Assembly (NCBI GenBank): GCA_012267605.1
Contig: JAAXGF010000054.1
Location: forward strand, 1 to 31,044
Length of the DNA stretch: 31,044 nucleotides
Source: Alphaproteobacteria bacterium
GTDB taxonomy: Bacteria; Pseudomonadota; Alphaproteobacteria; JAAXGF01
Direction: 5' to 3'
Below, piece after piece: positions 24,255 to 31,044 of the stretch. The notes below the pieces were generated by a model. It was not told the DNA's origin. It worked only from the letters and a program-made list of their open reading frames with translations, and ran no database searches. The translations under genes and the position numbers were made by a program. Position 1 is the first letter of the stretch; each line of letters starts with the position of its first letter.

Positions 24255-24359
24255 CTAGATTTGCTCATGGTTAATGCCTTTGAATCGGCGTTCGAAAAGG
24301 TACACCGGAAAAATCCGAGTCGTCCAAACAACGATCAATGACAGGGCAATTCCAAACAT
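24255..24359 (-). CDS. Possible small membrane protein (34 residues)
   Basis: A short frame in the otherwise gene-free stretch 24076-24464 between the ABC exporter and the ligase. It reads MFGIALSLIVVWTTRIFPVY then LFERRFKGINHEQI, a single hydrophobic helix with a basic tail. A TTG at 24386 would extend it to 43 residues. No clear ribosome-binding site is seen, and it may be chance or a remnant. The rest of the stretch shows nothing recognisable beyond a likely promoter region for the ligase. Confidence 0.2.
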   Translation of the reverse strand: MFGIALSLIVVWTTRIFPVYLFERRFKGINHEQI

Positions 24360-24464
24360 GGCCGTAGCAAGATTCCAATCCGACAAATGGTGGATAGGAC
24401 GCTACTATATCTCTCTCAACGGAAAACATCGCCGTGATTGGATATCAGAAACAAACCCATCCGA

Positions 24465-26192
24465 TCATCGAACAGATGTGCGTGCCGCGCGGTCGGTAAC
24501 CGGCCATGCATGTCCGTTGTCCAGGGCGTAGAGACGATCAGCGACACCAACCCAGGCCTTGGTATGAGTTACTGCTAAAATTGTTAGTGAGTTCGACAAA
24601 GCACGCACATTGTGCACAACGGACATCTCGGTTTCCGGGTCGAGGGCGCTCGTGACCTCATCGAGGATCAATAGACGTGGCTGATGAACCAAGGCGCGTG
24701 CCAGCGCGATACGCTGTCGCTGCCCACCCGACACTTTTAGTCCGCGTTCGCCAACCTGCCCATGGATTCCATCTTTCATGGCCTCGACAAACGGCCACGC
24801 TCCCGCCAACTCAAGCGCTCGCTTGACTTCACTGATGGCGATTGATTCATCACCGAGCCTGACGTTTGCGAGAACTGTGTCGTGAAATAGGATGACCTCC
24901 TGGGGCACGTACCCGACCATGCGGCGCCAAGCGTTCATGTCGATATGATCGAACGGGATGCCGTCGATGAGAATATGTCCGGAGTCGGGCCGATACAAAC
25001 CAAGCAAAATGTCGCTTAACGTGCTCTTGCCGCCGCCCGATTCCCCGGTGATGACGGTGAGTTTTCCTGCCGGTATTTCAAGCGAAAGGTTTTCCAGTAC
25101 TTTGTTCGAGCCAAACGAAAGAGCGACGTTTTCAATAACGCAGCCCTCGTTCAAAGTCGGTGTCAAACCGCTTTTGACAGGTTCCGCCTCCTGAATGGAT
25201 TGCTCGATCAGCCGATGGATCGACCAATACGCACTCTCGACAATCATCGCTTTTTGATAATATTGCTGAATTTTCCCAATGGTCGAGACGGTGCTGTGCA
25301 GTAAAAGGCCCATGATGAGCAACTCGGAGATCGGCAACGCCCATTCGCTCACCGCGAGATAGAATCCTATACCGAGACACAACACCAACAGTGGCTCGCG
25401 CAGATTGCGCAAGACATGGGCGCTGATCACCTGTTTGCGAAGCGCTCGGCGAAGGGATTCGATTTTGCCGCCCATAATGGCGGCGAAATGGCCTTGTCGC
25501 GCCATCGCTTTCAACACCTTGATGCCGACTAGGGCGTCGCTCAGATCGGCGATCAGTTCACTCGTACGTTTGGTTTGGCGGCGCCCCGCTCGCTTTGCCA
25601 CGTGAACTAGCCAGTTCAGTACTATGGTGATGACGCAACCGATAAGAACCGCGGCCACTGCCAGTCTCCAGGAAACCAGGAAAGCGACGATGACGTAGAC
25701 GATGCACTGGATAAAGCTGGCGACAGTGAACGCAGCCAACAGGTAGGCATGTCCGGCGCGGCTGGCTTCGATACTCACGGCATTCGCGATGGTACCAACG
25801 GGCAGGCGGGTGAAGTACTCCCATTTTGCCGCGAGTAGCGTATCGATCAATCTGGAACGGAGCCTTGTGGCAACCTCGGCCACCGTGTAGCCGACGTGTT
25901 TCATCGCTAATATTAGAAGCCCGGATTTGATGAAGATGCCGGTGACCACAATCGTTACCAGGCTGCCGAGATCGGGTGTCAGTCCAAGATCGCTCAGAAA
26001 ATCGAGGATGTAGCGGTTGAGCGAAGATGTATCACCCGCTGCGCTGGCATCACTCGCGCTGGCCAACTCGACCAATGGCAACAACGTGGCCAAGCCCACA
26101 CCCTCGGCAAGACCGGCGATTAACAGGCAGACCAGTACAGTCCACCGACTGGTTCCCTTTGAACCGAAAAAAATGCCGAGTACGCCAAACAT
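24465..26192 (-). CDS. ABC exporter, MsbA-like half-transporter with fused ATPase
   Basis: Inner-membrane ABC transporter of 575 residues (type IV, half-size, probably a homodimer). Six membrane segments lie in the first 310 residues, for example VLVCLLIAGLAEGVGLATLL and IQCIVYVIVAFLVSWRLAVA. The nucleotide-binding domain starts around residue 345: Walker A ITGESGGGKSTLSD, Q-loop GYVPQEVILF, signature VSGGQRQRIALARAL, Walker B LLILDEVTSALD and H-loop VTHT. Proteins of this class flip lipids such as lipid A or export polysaccharide-linked lipids. Set within a sphingolipid gene cluster, flipping of the ceramide product is a reasonable inference, but lipid A or other cargo cannot be ruled out. 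It is preceded by the HIT gene with 47 bp between them. Confidence 0.85.
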   Translation of the reverse strand: MFGVLGIFFGSKGTSRWTVLVCLLIAGLAEGVGLATLLPLVELASASDASAAGDTSSLNRYILDFLSDLGLTPDLGSLVTIVVTGIFIKSGLLILAMKHVGYTVAEVATRLRSRLIDTLLAAKWEYFTRLPVGTIANAVSIEASRAGHAYLLAAFTVASFIQCIVYVIVAFLVSWRLAVAAVLIGCVITIVLNWLVHVAKRAGRRQTKRTSELIADLSDALVGIKVLKAMARQGHFAAIMGGKIESLRRALRKQVISAHVLRNLREPLLVLCLGIGFYLAVSEWALPISELLIMGLLLHSTVSTIGKIQQYYQKAMIVESAYWSIHRLIEQSIQEAEPVKSGLTPTLNEGCVIENVALSFGSNKVLENLSLEIPAGKLTVITGESGGGKSTLSDILLGLYRPDSGHILIDGIPFDHIDMNAWRRMVGYVPQEVILFHDTVLANVRLGDESIAISEVKRALELAGAWPFVEAMKDGIHGQVGERGLKVSGGQRQRIALARALVHQPRLLILDEVTSALDPETEMSVVHNVRALSNSLTILAVTHTKAWVGVADRLYALDNGHAWPVTDRAARTSVR

Positions 26193-26239
26193 CTTAAGTT
26201 GCGATCACGAAGGCCACGGGCATTGGCCGTCAGGGTTCC

Positions 26240-26722
26240 TCATTGGGTGGCCACTTCGCGATCGGGCCACAGTTCTCGCAAATGGGAAATTAACGCTGAT
26301 CTGTGCGCGTCGTCCATCTCGGTTGACGCGCCAAGCTGCGGTGTCGCCGGCCAACCGGGATCGGCAAAGGATAGGCCGCGAAACGATCGTGAATCGCTGT
26401 ACCGCGGGACGACGTGAAAATGCACGTGCGGATCAACCATCATAAGCATCAAATAATTTAGTTTGTCGTATGCGAAAGCATCGGCAAGAGCTGATTCGAT
26501 ATGTCCGGTCACAAGGTTCAACTCGTTGAACGCTTCTTGGCCGATAGCCGAAAACTTCGTAGCTGATTTCCGGCACGCCAAAATGAGCGCACCTAGGGTG
26601 ATCTGCTGTGGTCGCAATAACACTGTCCATGAAGAGTAATCGGCAATGCATGTCGCCGGGTAGCCGAATTTTCGTATCGTATCGTTAGAGGCTTCGGCGT
26701 GAGTCGTTGGTGATTTGCCCAT
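26240..26722 (-). CDS. HIT-family nucleotide hydrolase/transferase
   Basis: Protein of 160 residues, cytoplasmic. The catalytic histidine triad is DPHVHFHVVPRY (His99, 101, 103). The start at 26722 (MGKSPTTHAEASNDTIRKF) is preferred over 26821 since AGGT lies about 10 nt upstream and the extra sequence lacks similarity. HIT proteins cleave nucleotide phosphoanhydrides or phosphoramidates, including acyl-adenylates; CDP-diacylglycerol hydrolase Cdh is a distant relative. In this cluster it might clear misformed acyl-AMP from the ligase or a CDP-lipid, but this is inference. Divergent from the CDP-alcohol phosphatidyltransferase, upstream of the ABC exporter. Confidence 0.8.
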   Translation of the reverse strand: MGKSPTTHAEASNDTIRKFGYPATCIADYSSWTVLLRPQQITLGALILACRKSATKFSAIGQEAFNELNLVTGHIESALADAFAYDKLNYLMLMMVDPHVHFHVVPRYSDSRSFRGLSFADPGWPATPQLGASTEMDDAHRSALISHLRELWPDREVATQ

Positions 26723-26974
26723 ATCAATCGCTACCTGACCATAGGAGTTGCGTACCGACCTTACTGCGATGAATGTGGCGAACTTTAGACCAATCCTACT
26801 TGTTGAGAAAACGAAATACATGAACCTCCGTCAGCGCAATGGTCCTTGCCTGTCAAGAAAGATCGTTTATGAACGCGGTCGTCCGGATGTTATGGTGGGG
26901 ACATACCAGCCAAGTCGAATGTGATAGTCCGGGCCGCCGTCGCGACACTGCCAGATGCCCTACGGAGGAAATTC

Positions 26975-28162
26975 TTGCCGACAATGGTTGAACCTGACGA
27001 AAACTTAGCGCCGAGTATGCCAGGGCCACGTTTACTCATTCTGGGTCATTGCGACGTTTCGATATGGGGAATGACAATCGAGGAACGTCATATGCGTGCA
27101 TTTCGTCGGGCAACTATGCATCAAACTGAATCGACGGGTGGTGGTACCGTAATCATCCGAGCTGACTATATTTTGGGCGAGGACCTTGTTCGCCGATTAA
27201 CCGAATCCGAAGGTGTGATTCTGGCGATTCCAGGCACTGATCCAGCAAGTATGATTGCCGTCGCGGCACATGCTGGTTCCCAGAAAGTGGCGGATGTGCG
27301 CGCCATCGTGGCCCATGAGGTTGACTGCGAGAGCGACCAGATTCCAGACGGAATCAGGATTTTGAACCCGAGTGAATTGGGGTCGGAGTACAATCGGCCA
27401 TTGCGTAAACGAGTGGCGCCCTTGGTCTTGTCGGCGAACGATACGCCGATCGAAAATATCGAGCGCGTGACCTTCGATGCGGTCTACAAGGGCGCTACGG
27501 ATTTCGTCACAAAATGGGTGTGGCCAGTACCGGCTCGCTGGGTGACTCGATGGGCCGCCGCACGCAAGATAACGCCGAATACGGTCACGACTTTCAGCCT
27601 TGGATTGGTGGTTCTGGCCGCGCTCCTTTTTGCGCAAGGAAATTTCCTTGTCGGCATCGCTGTTGCCTGGGCGATGACATTTTTGGATACGGTTGACGGA
27701 AAGCTTGCGCGGGTGACCCTTACCTCGTCGCGTTGGGGAAACATCTACGACCACGGAATTGATCTCATCCACCCGCCGTTTTGGTGGTGGGCCTGGTGGT
27801 ATGGACTTAAGGAAAGTTCAGTTCAAGGGATGACGCCGGAATTGGAATGGGCCCTCGGGATCATCATCATCGGGTACGTCGTGGGCCGGCTCATGGAAGG
27901 CGTATTCAAGCTCTTCTTCGGCATCGAAACTCATATATGGCGGCCCGTGGACTCCTATTTCAGAACCATCACGGCTCGCCGTAATCCTAACTTGGCTATC
28001 CTTATGGTTGCTACGCTTGCGGGGCGGCCTGACCTCGGCTTTTTGGCCGTCGCCGGATGGACCATTTTTTCTCTAATCTTTCATGCGGCGCGAATATTCG
28101 CGGCGGCTTGGGTGCGCGCGTCGGGCGGTGAAATTCGTTCGTGGATGAACGAGCCCAGCTAG
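26975..28162 (+). CDS. CDP-alcohol phosphatidyltransferase with N-terminal extra domain
   Basis: Integral membrane enzyme of about 395 residues. The C-terminal half carries the full signature DTVDGKLAR with G and two D residues following (D-x2-DG-x2-AR-x8-G-x3-D-x3-D, residues 238-263), and several hydrophobic segments. This family joins a CDP-activated group to an alcohol, releasing CMP. The N-terminal 180 residues (LLILGHCDVSIWGMTIEERH, then VILAIPGTDPASMIAV) look like a separate soluble domain, perhaps a degenerate nucleotidyltransferase, as no GxGxR loop is seen. The start is placed at TTG 26975, since GGAGG lies 6 nt upstream; alternatives are GTG 26921 and ATG 26984. With the Tam41-like protein it may build the sphingolipid head group. 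Confidence 0.8.
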   Translation: MPTMVEPDENLAPSMPGPRLLILGHCDVSIWGMTIEERHMRAFRRATMHQTESTGGGTVIIRADYILGEDLVRRLTESEGVILAIPGTDPASMIAVAAHAGSQKVADVRAIVAHEVDCESDQIPDGIRILNPSELGSEYNRPLRKRVAPLVLSANDTPIENIERVTFDAVYKGATDFVTKWVWPVPARWVTRWAAARKITPNTVTTFSLGLVVLAALLFAQGNFLVGIAVAWAMTFLDTVDGKLARVTLTSSRWGNIYDHGIDLIHPPFWWWAWWYGLKESSVQGMTPELEWALGIIIIGYVVGRLMEGVFKLFFGIETHIWRPVDSYFRTITARRNPNLAILMVATLAGRPDLGFLAVAGWTIFSLIFHAARIFAAAWVRASGGEIRSWMNEPS

Positions 28163-28202
28163 ACTGGGCATTCAGACGCACGCACCCAAATTCCCAACCA
28201 GC

Positions 28203-29345
28203 CTAGAAAGCGTATTGCCAGCCGAGCGTGATGATTACTTCGCGGGTCATTTGCGGACCGTTCAGGTTCTCGTACATCGGCGCGCCGATCTCGAGAGCAA
28301 GACGTTGACCGCGAATCGCTCCACTCTGGCCCATGAAGTTGAGCCCACCGTGGATGAATACGCGCTCGCCGCCGTAATTATCGGGGTCGGCAGTTTGTAT
28401 TGGAGCACGAATTTGGTCATCCTCACCGTCGATGCGGCCTTCGGTCTCGAAGGCCAAGCGAAGCGATGAGCTCATCCACGGAAACCACGAGTATTGACCC
28501 CACGCCGTTACTCTATGGATGTCGCCGAAGTTGTAGCCCTCGTCGTTGTCCTCGGTGCGAATCTCGCTCGTCCATTGGGCGCCCCAGGTCCAGTCTTCGT
28601 ATTTTCCGTTGTAGGTTAGGCCTGGATGCAGGTCGAAACTTCCTGAGCCGCTTTGCATGGCGTAGGGCACGCGAAGCGTTGGCGCCGTATTGTGGGGGGC
28701 GAGGACGCGCGCCTCATTTTCGATGTCAGCCGTCGGCAGCCCCACCACAGCGTTGAAGTGAATTTTGTGTGTGCCATCGTTATACAGCTTGATCAGACCG
28801 CCGATCTTGGTATTGGCAAAACCTTTCGTCACGGTCGTAAATGTTCCTAGTCGGTTGGTGCCGGCCCCACCCTGGAACGTAATGTGGTCCATCTCTTTTC
28901 GCACGTACATTCCCATGGCCATTAGGGTCAGCCAATTAGTCGGTGCGTACATGGCGCCGAACATGTGCATTTCCATGTTCATGTCTGTTGGAACAACCCG
29001 GAAGGTCGCTGGCGGAGCATTTGGGTTGGCCACATTTGCCGCGATGAAATCTGGTGAAACCTCTTCGCGTCCTATTTGGTTCCTGCCCATGTCCATGAAC
29101 ATGTAACGGTAAGACAGCATAAGCTCGCCTTCACCGTGCATGTGGTCACCCATCACGCCGATTGGCGCATGGCCAGCCGCGTTGAGTTTGCCGAGTCCGC
29201 CTCGAGTGAATTTAACGCCGAAATAGCGCGGCACATCACTATCGTCGCCGCCATGATCTCCGTCGGCATAAACCATCGTGGGCAACGAAATAGTTACCGC
29301 GGCGCAAACAGCAAGGATTGCGAACCAAGTTCTAGAAGTCTTCAT
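28203..29345 (-). CDS. Met/His-rich outer-membrane transporter-like protein
   Basis: Protein of 380 residues with a signal peptide (MKTSRTWFAILAVCAAVTIS, ending VYADG). After it comes a His/Asp-rich HGGDDSD. The Met-rich region includes GDHMHGEGELMLSYRYMFMD and TDMNMEMHMFGAMYAP, then LTLMAMGMYVRKEMDH. Alternating short strands and a C-terminal aromatic end (ITLGWQYAF) fit an outer-membrane beta-barrel. Homologues are annotated as putative transporters and are often found near copper-related genes; copper or another soft metal is inferred from the Met/His content. A strong Shine-Dalgarno GGAGG lies 8 nt before the ATG. The neighbouring DUF2946-like gene supports a metal role. Substrate is not established. 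Confidence 0.75.
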   Translation of the reverse strand: MKTSRTWFAILAVCAAVTISLPTMVYADGDHGGDDSDVPRYFGVKFTRGGLGKLNAAGHAPIGVMGDHMHGEGELMLSYRYMFMDMGRNQIGREEVSPDFIAANVANPNAPPATFRVVPTDMNMEMHMFGAMYAPTNWLTLMAMGMYVRKEMDHITFQGGAGTNRLGTFTTVTKGFANTKIGGLIKLYNDGTHKIHFNAVVGLPTADIENEARVLAPHNTAPTLRVPYAMQSGSGSFDLHPGLTYNGKYEDWTWGAQWTSEIRTEDNDEGYNFGDIHRVTAWGQYSWFPWMSSSLRLAFETEGRIDGEDDQIRAPIQTADPDNYGGERVFIHGGLNFMGQSGAIRGQRLALEIGAPMYENLNGPQMTREVIITLGWQYAF

Positions 29346-29502
29346 AATTTCATCCTCCTCGCAGCGATCCGCCCCGCTGTGAAAAGAGTTGCGGATCGAG
29401 CTAGATCGAAACCAAAATATCCGTTTGAGCGATGAGACACGGGCGTCCCCGCCCGCTTAGGTCGGGTAGGCGAAAACTGAGCAGAATCTTTCCCGCATCG
29501 CG

Positions 29503-29516
29503 ATGACCGTGGTCAT
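29503..29516. promoter_or_regulatory. Perfect 14-bp palindrome upstream of the Met-rich protein gene
   Basis: ATGACC-GT-GGTCAT lies about 160 bp upstream of the gene starting at 29345, in a 314-bp stretch with no gene. A metal-responsive regulator site is possible. The rest of that stretch holds an 11-bp direct repeat CGGGCGTCCCC (29440-29450 and 29576-29586) and nothing else recognised. Confidence 0.35.
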
Positions 29517-29659
29517 TCACGTCGATCTCAGAACTATTATTTGAAAGTTCTGGAAACGTTTGAACCTAACGACCCCGGGCGTCCCCAATTCCCCAAACGA
29601 CCCCCGCGGTCAGCTATGCCGCACACAGCAACACAACCTGAGCCAACAGGGGCGTAAGA

Positions 29660-30214
29660 TTAATTTGTTAAGTTTCGGGGCGGTGCTCTGGCTCGAAAGG
29701 GGCGGTGCTCGGTCTGCGAAAATCCGCCTTCATAAAGCTCCATGTACGCCGCCAACTCGACCAAGATGGGAATCTTGAACAGGACGACGTTTGCCGGAAT
29801 GATCTTTCCGACCGGGTGGAGGGAGAAGCAGATCGGGCAGTGAGGGCACGACCAGTCTTCCGAGTCCGGTACCTCGGAGCCGATGCGCAGCGGTACGAAT
29901 TCGATACCGTGGGATGAGCATATCGGAACCAGGATTTCTTGACCCATGCCAGCCGCGGGAGCAGCGCGTGCCGGCTGGAAAACCAAGGGAACGACAAACT
30001 GCGTGAGCAGCGCAGCGATCGCTAGCCAAGTGGCGGCGGGCCGTACCCTCTTTCTATGCGGTCGAAAGCCAAACACCTTCGATTTGGTGCCTCCGTTTCG
30101 GCGGAATGACCGATTCACTCCAGCGTAGGGGCGCGTTTGTATCACAGGAGCACCAGGACGCAAAATGGATCTGATTGGTCGTGCCAACCTCCGCCATTCG
30201 ACCCGCGTCATCAT
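29660..30214 (-). CDS. DUF2946-like membrane/periplasmic protein
   Basis: Protein of up to 184 residues. A hydrophobic segment AATWLAIAALLTQFVVPLVF is followed by ARAAPAAG, then by the family-type pair of cysteine motifs: VPICSSHGIEFV and DWSCPHCPICFSLHPV. DUF2946 proteins commonly sit beside copper-related outer-membrane proteins, as here. The C-P-x-C-P-x-C pattern could bind a metal. The first 46 residues are basic and without similarity, so the true start may be GTG at 30076, which has GGAGG 12 nt upstream, rather than ATG at 30214. Its function is unknown. It lies 62 bp after lipB. Confidence 0.65.
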   Translation of the reverse strand: MMTRVEWRRLARPIRSILRPGAPVIQTRPYAGVNRSFRRNGGTKSKVFGFRPHRKRVRPAATWLAIAALLTQFVVPLVFQPARAAPAAGMGQEILVPICSSHGIEFVPLRIGSEVPDSEDWSCPHCPICFSLHPVGKIIPANVVLFKIPILVELAAYMELYEGGFSQTEHRPFRARAPPRNLTN

Positions 30215-30276
30215 GGCCCACCAATTTCTTTCCCTAAGATGTCGGGGGCTCTGGGCTTACTCGATCAAATTGATAA

Positions 30277-30933
30277 TCATGGTAAATGCGGACAAGGTTT
30301 GTTTTCGAATGACTCGGAAAAACAGTCCTTTAAGGCCGCGTCAACCTCGTCCATCGAAACCTGGATGCCGAGTTCGTGTAAGGAGGTAACTCCGTGATCG
30401 CGGATGCCGCAGGGGATTATCCCCCCATAGGCCGATAGGTCCGGGTTCACGTTCAGCGAGGCACCGTGGTAACTCACCCAATGGCGCAGGCGCACGCCGA
30501 TTGCCCCAATTTTGTCCTCACGTCCGTCGCGGCGTACGACCCACACGCCAACTCGACCTGCACGGAATTCCGCTGAGACGCCGAAGCGAGCCAAGGTGCG
30601 AATTAGCCAGTCCTGGAGACGGTCAACATGTCGGCGTACGTCGCGGCCTCGATGCGATAGGTCGAGGAGGACGTATGCCACGCGTTGGCCGGGGCCGTGA
30701 TAGGTGTAGGCGCCGCCCCGTCCAGTCGGCACAACAGGGATATTCCCGGAGGCCACAAGATCTTCTGGTTGCGCACTCGTACCCGCAGTATAGATGGGCG
30801 GATGTTCCAGCAACCAGACAAGTTCACGCGTTGTGCCGGCACGAATGCCGGCAACGCGGGATTCCATGGTTCGCACAGCCTCATCATACGCCACAGAGTG
30901 TTTGTCGATTTTCCATTCAACACCGTTCGTCAT
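30277..30933 (-). CDS. lipB: Octanoyl-[acyl carrier protein]:protein N-octanoyltransferase
   Basis: LipB transfers octanoyl from ACP to the lipoyl domains of 2-oxoacid dehydrogenases and the glycine cleavage H protein; it is cytoplasmic. The protein has 218 residues, the usual length. Motifs: LLEHPPIYTAG near the N-terminus, TGRGGAYTYHGPGQ with the conserved RGG and His79, EDKIGAIGVRLRHWVSYHG with catalytic Lys141, and GGIIPCGIRDHGVTSL with catalytic Cys175. It starts at the ATG at 30933, and the gene is divergent from the tRNA-Leu at the right edge. Confidence 0.96.
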   Translation of the reverse strand: MTNGVEWKIDKHSVAYDEAVRTMESRVAGIRAGTTRELVWLLEHPPIYTAGTSAQPEDLVASGNIPVVPTGRGGAYTYHGPGQRVAYVLLDLSHRGRDVRRHVDRLQDWLIRTLARFGVSAEFRAGRVGVWVVRRDGREDKIGAIGVRLRHWVSYHGASLNVNPDLSAYGGIIPCGIRDHGVTSLHELGIQVSMDEVDAALKDCFSESFENKPCPHLP

Positions 30934-31004
30934 AAATCTGACGCTAACACACGCGCTTGCGGAAGGAAGGTAGATTTGCTATCCCGAATACGACTGATTC
31001 CCTC

Positions 31005-31044
31005 GCGGTCGTGGCGGAAATGGTAGACGCGCAGCGTTGAGGTC
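31005..31044 (+). tRNA. tRNA-Leu (anticodon GAG), 5' part
   Basis: The first 40 nt of a tRNA run into the right edge. The acceptor strand is GCGGTCG, followed by TG and the D-arm (GCGG...), then the 5' anticodon stem CAGCG and the loop TTGAGGT with GAG at its centre. The length of the D-loop and the 5' end are typical of class II tRNA-Leu. The 3' half lies outside the window. Confidence 0.85.

Noticed and set aside
24274..24531. An 85-codon plus-strand frame in the gap before the ABC exporter.
   Set aside because: It overlaps the exporter's end on the opposite strand, has no ribosome site and no recognisable features.
29440..29455. CGGGCG-N4-CGCCCG hairpin considered as a rho-independent terminator.
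   Set aside because: No T-run follows on either strand and it lies upstream, not downstream, of the neighbouring gene.

Overview
The window looks like a chromosomal segment of an alphaproteobacterium, most likely of the Rhodospirillales type. The main clues are an ATP12-family F1-ATPase chaperone (found in alphaproteobacteria and mitochondria), the gene run rplQ-rarA-rluC-gph-ATP12-pccB, and a Caulobacter-like sphingolipid gene order. GC content is moderate to high. No transposase, integrase, rRNA or CRISPR array was seen.

Left part (1-7327, all minus strand): housekeeping genes. In transcription order they are rpsM, rpsK, rpoA, rplQ, rarA, an RluA-family pseudouridine synthase, a phosphoglycolate-phosphatase-like HAD protein, ATP12, and the N-terminal part of pccB, which runs off the left edge. 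rpsM has its own promoter with perfect -35 and -10 hexamers, and its leader contains two hairpins.

7328-14232 (plus strand): a polysaccharide-type cluster. It starts with a promoter, then three palindromes spaced exactly 17 bp apart, then a winged-helix regulator translationally coupled to a NusG/RfaH-like factor. An ops-like element comes next, followed by a GT4 glycosyltransferase, an asparagine-synthetase-type amidotransferase, a second glycosyltransferase and a polysaccharide deacetylase. A small exported protein (plus) and a Sel1-repeat protein (minus) separate this from the next block.

15436-28162: the most notable region, a putative anionic-sphingolipid island. Four plus-strand genes are joined by ATGA stop/start overlaps: LptF-like, LptG-like, a diacylglycerol/ceramide-kinase-family protein, and a Tam41/Mmp37-like putative cytidylyltransferase. 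Facing them on the minus strand are a fatty-acyl-AMP ligase, a CerR-like dehydrogenase, an acyl carrier protein and a serine palmitoyltransferase-like enzyme. This is the gene set that neighbours spt in Caulobacter. An MsbA-like ABC exporter, a HIT protein and a CDP-alcohol phosphatidyltransferase with an extra N-terminal domain follow. Together they suggest a route from serine and acyl-ACP to ceramide, ceramide-1-phosphate, possibly CDP-ceramide and a ceramide phospho-alcohol. Flipping would be by the ABC protein and extraction toward the outer membrane by a dedicated LptFG pair. No ceramide synthase is visible here.

Right end (28203-31044): a Met/His-rich outer-membrane protein and a DUF2946-like protein (a probable copper/metal pair), lipB, and the first 40 nt of a tRNA-Leu(GAG).
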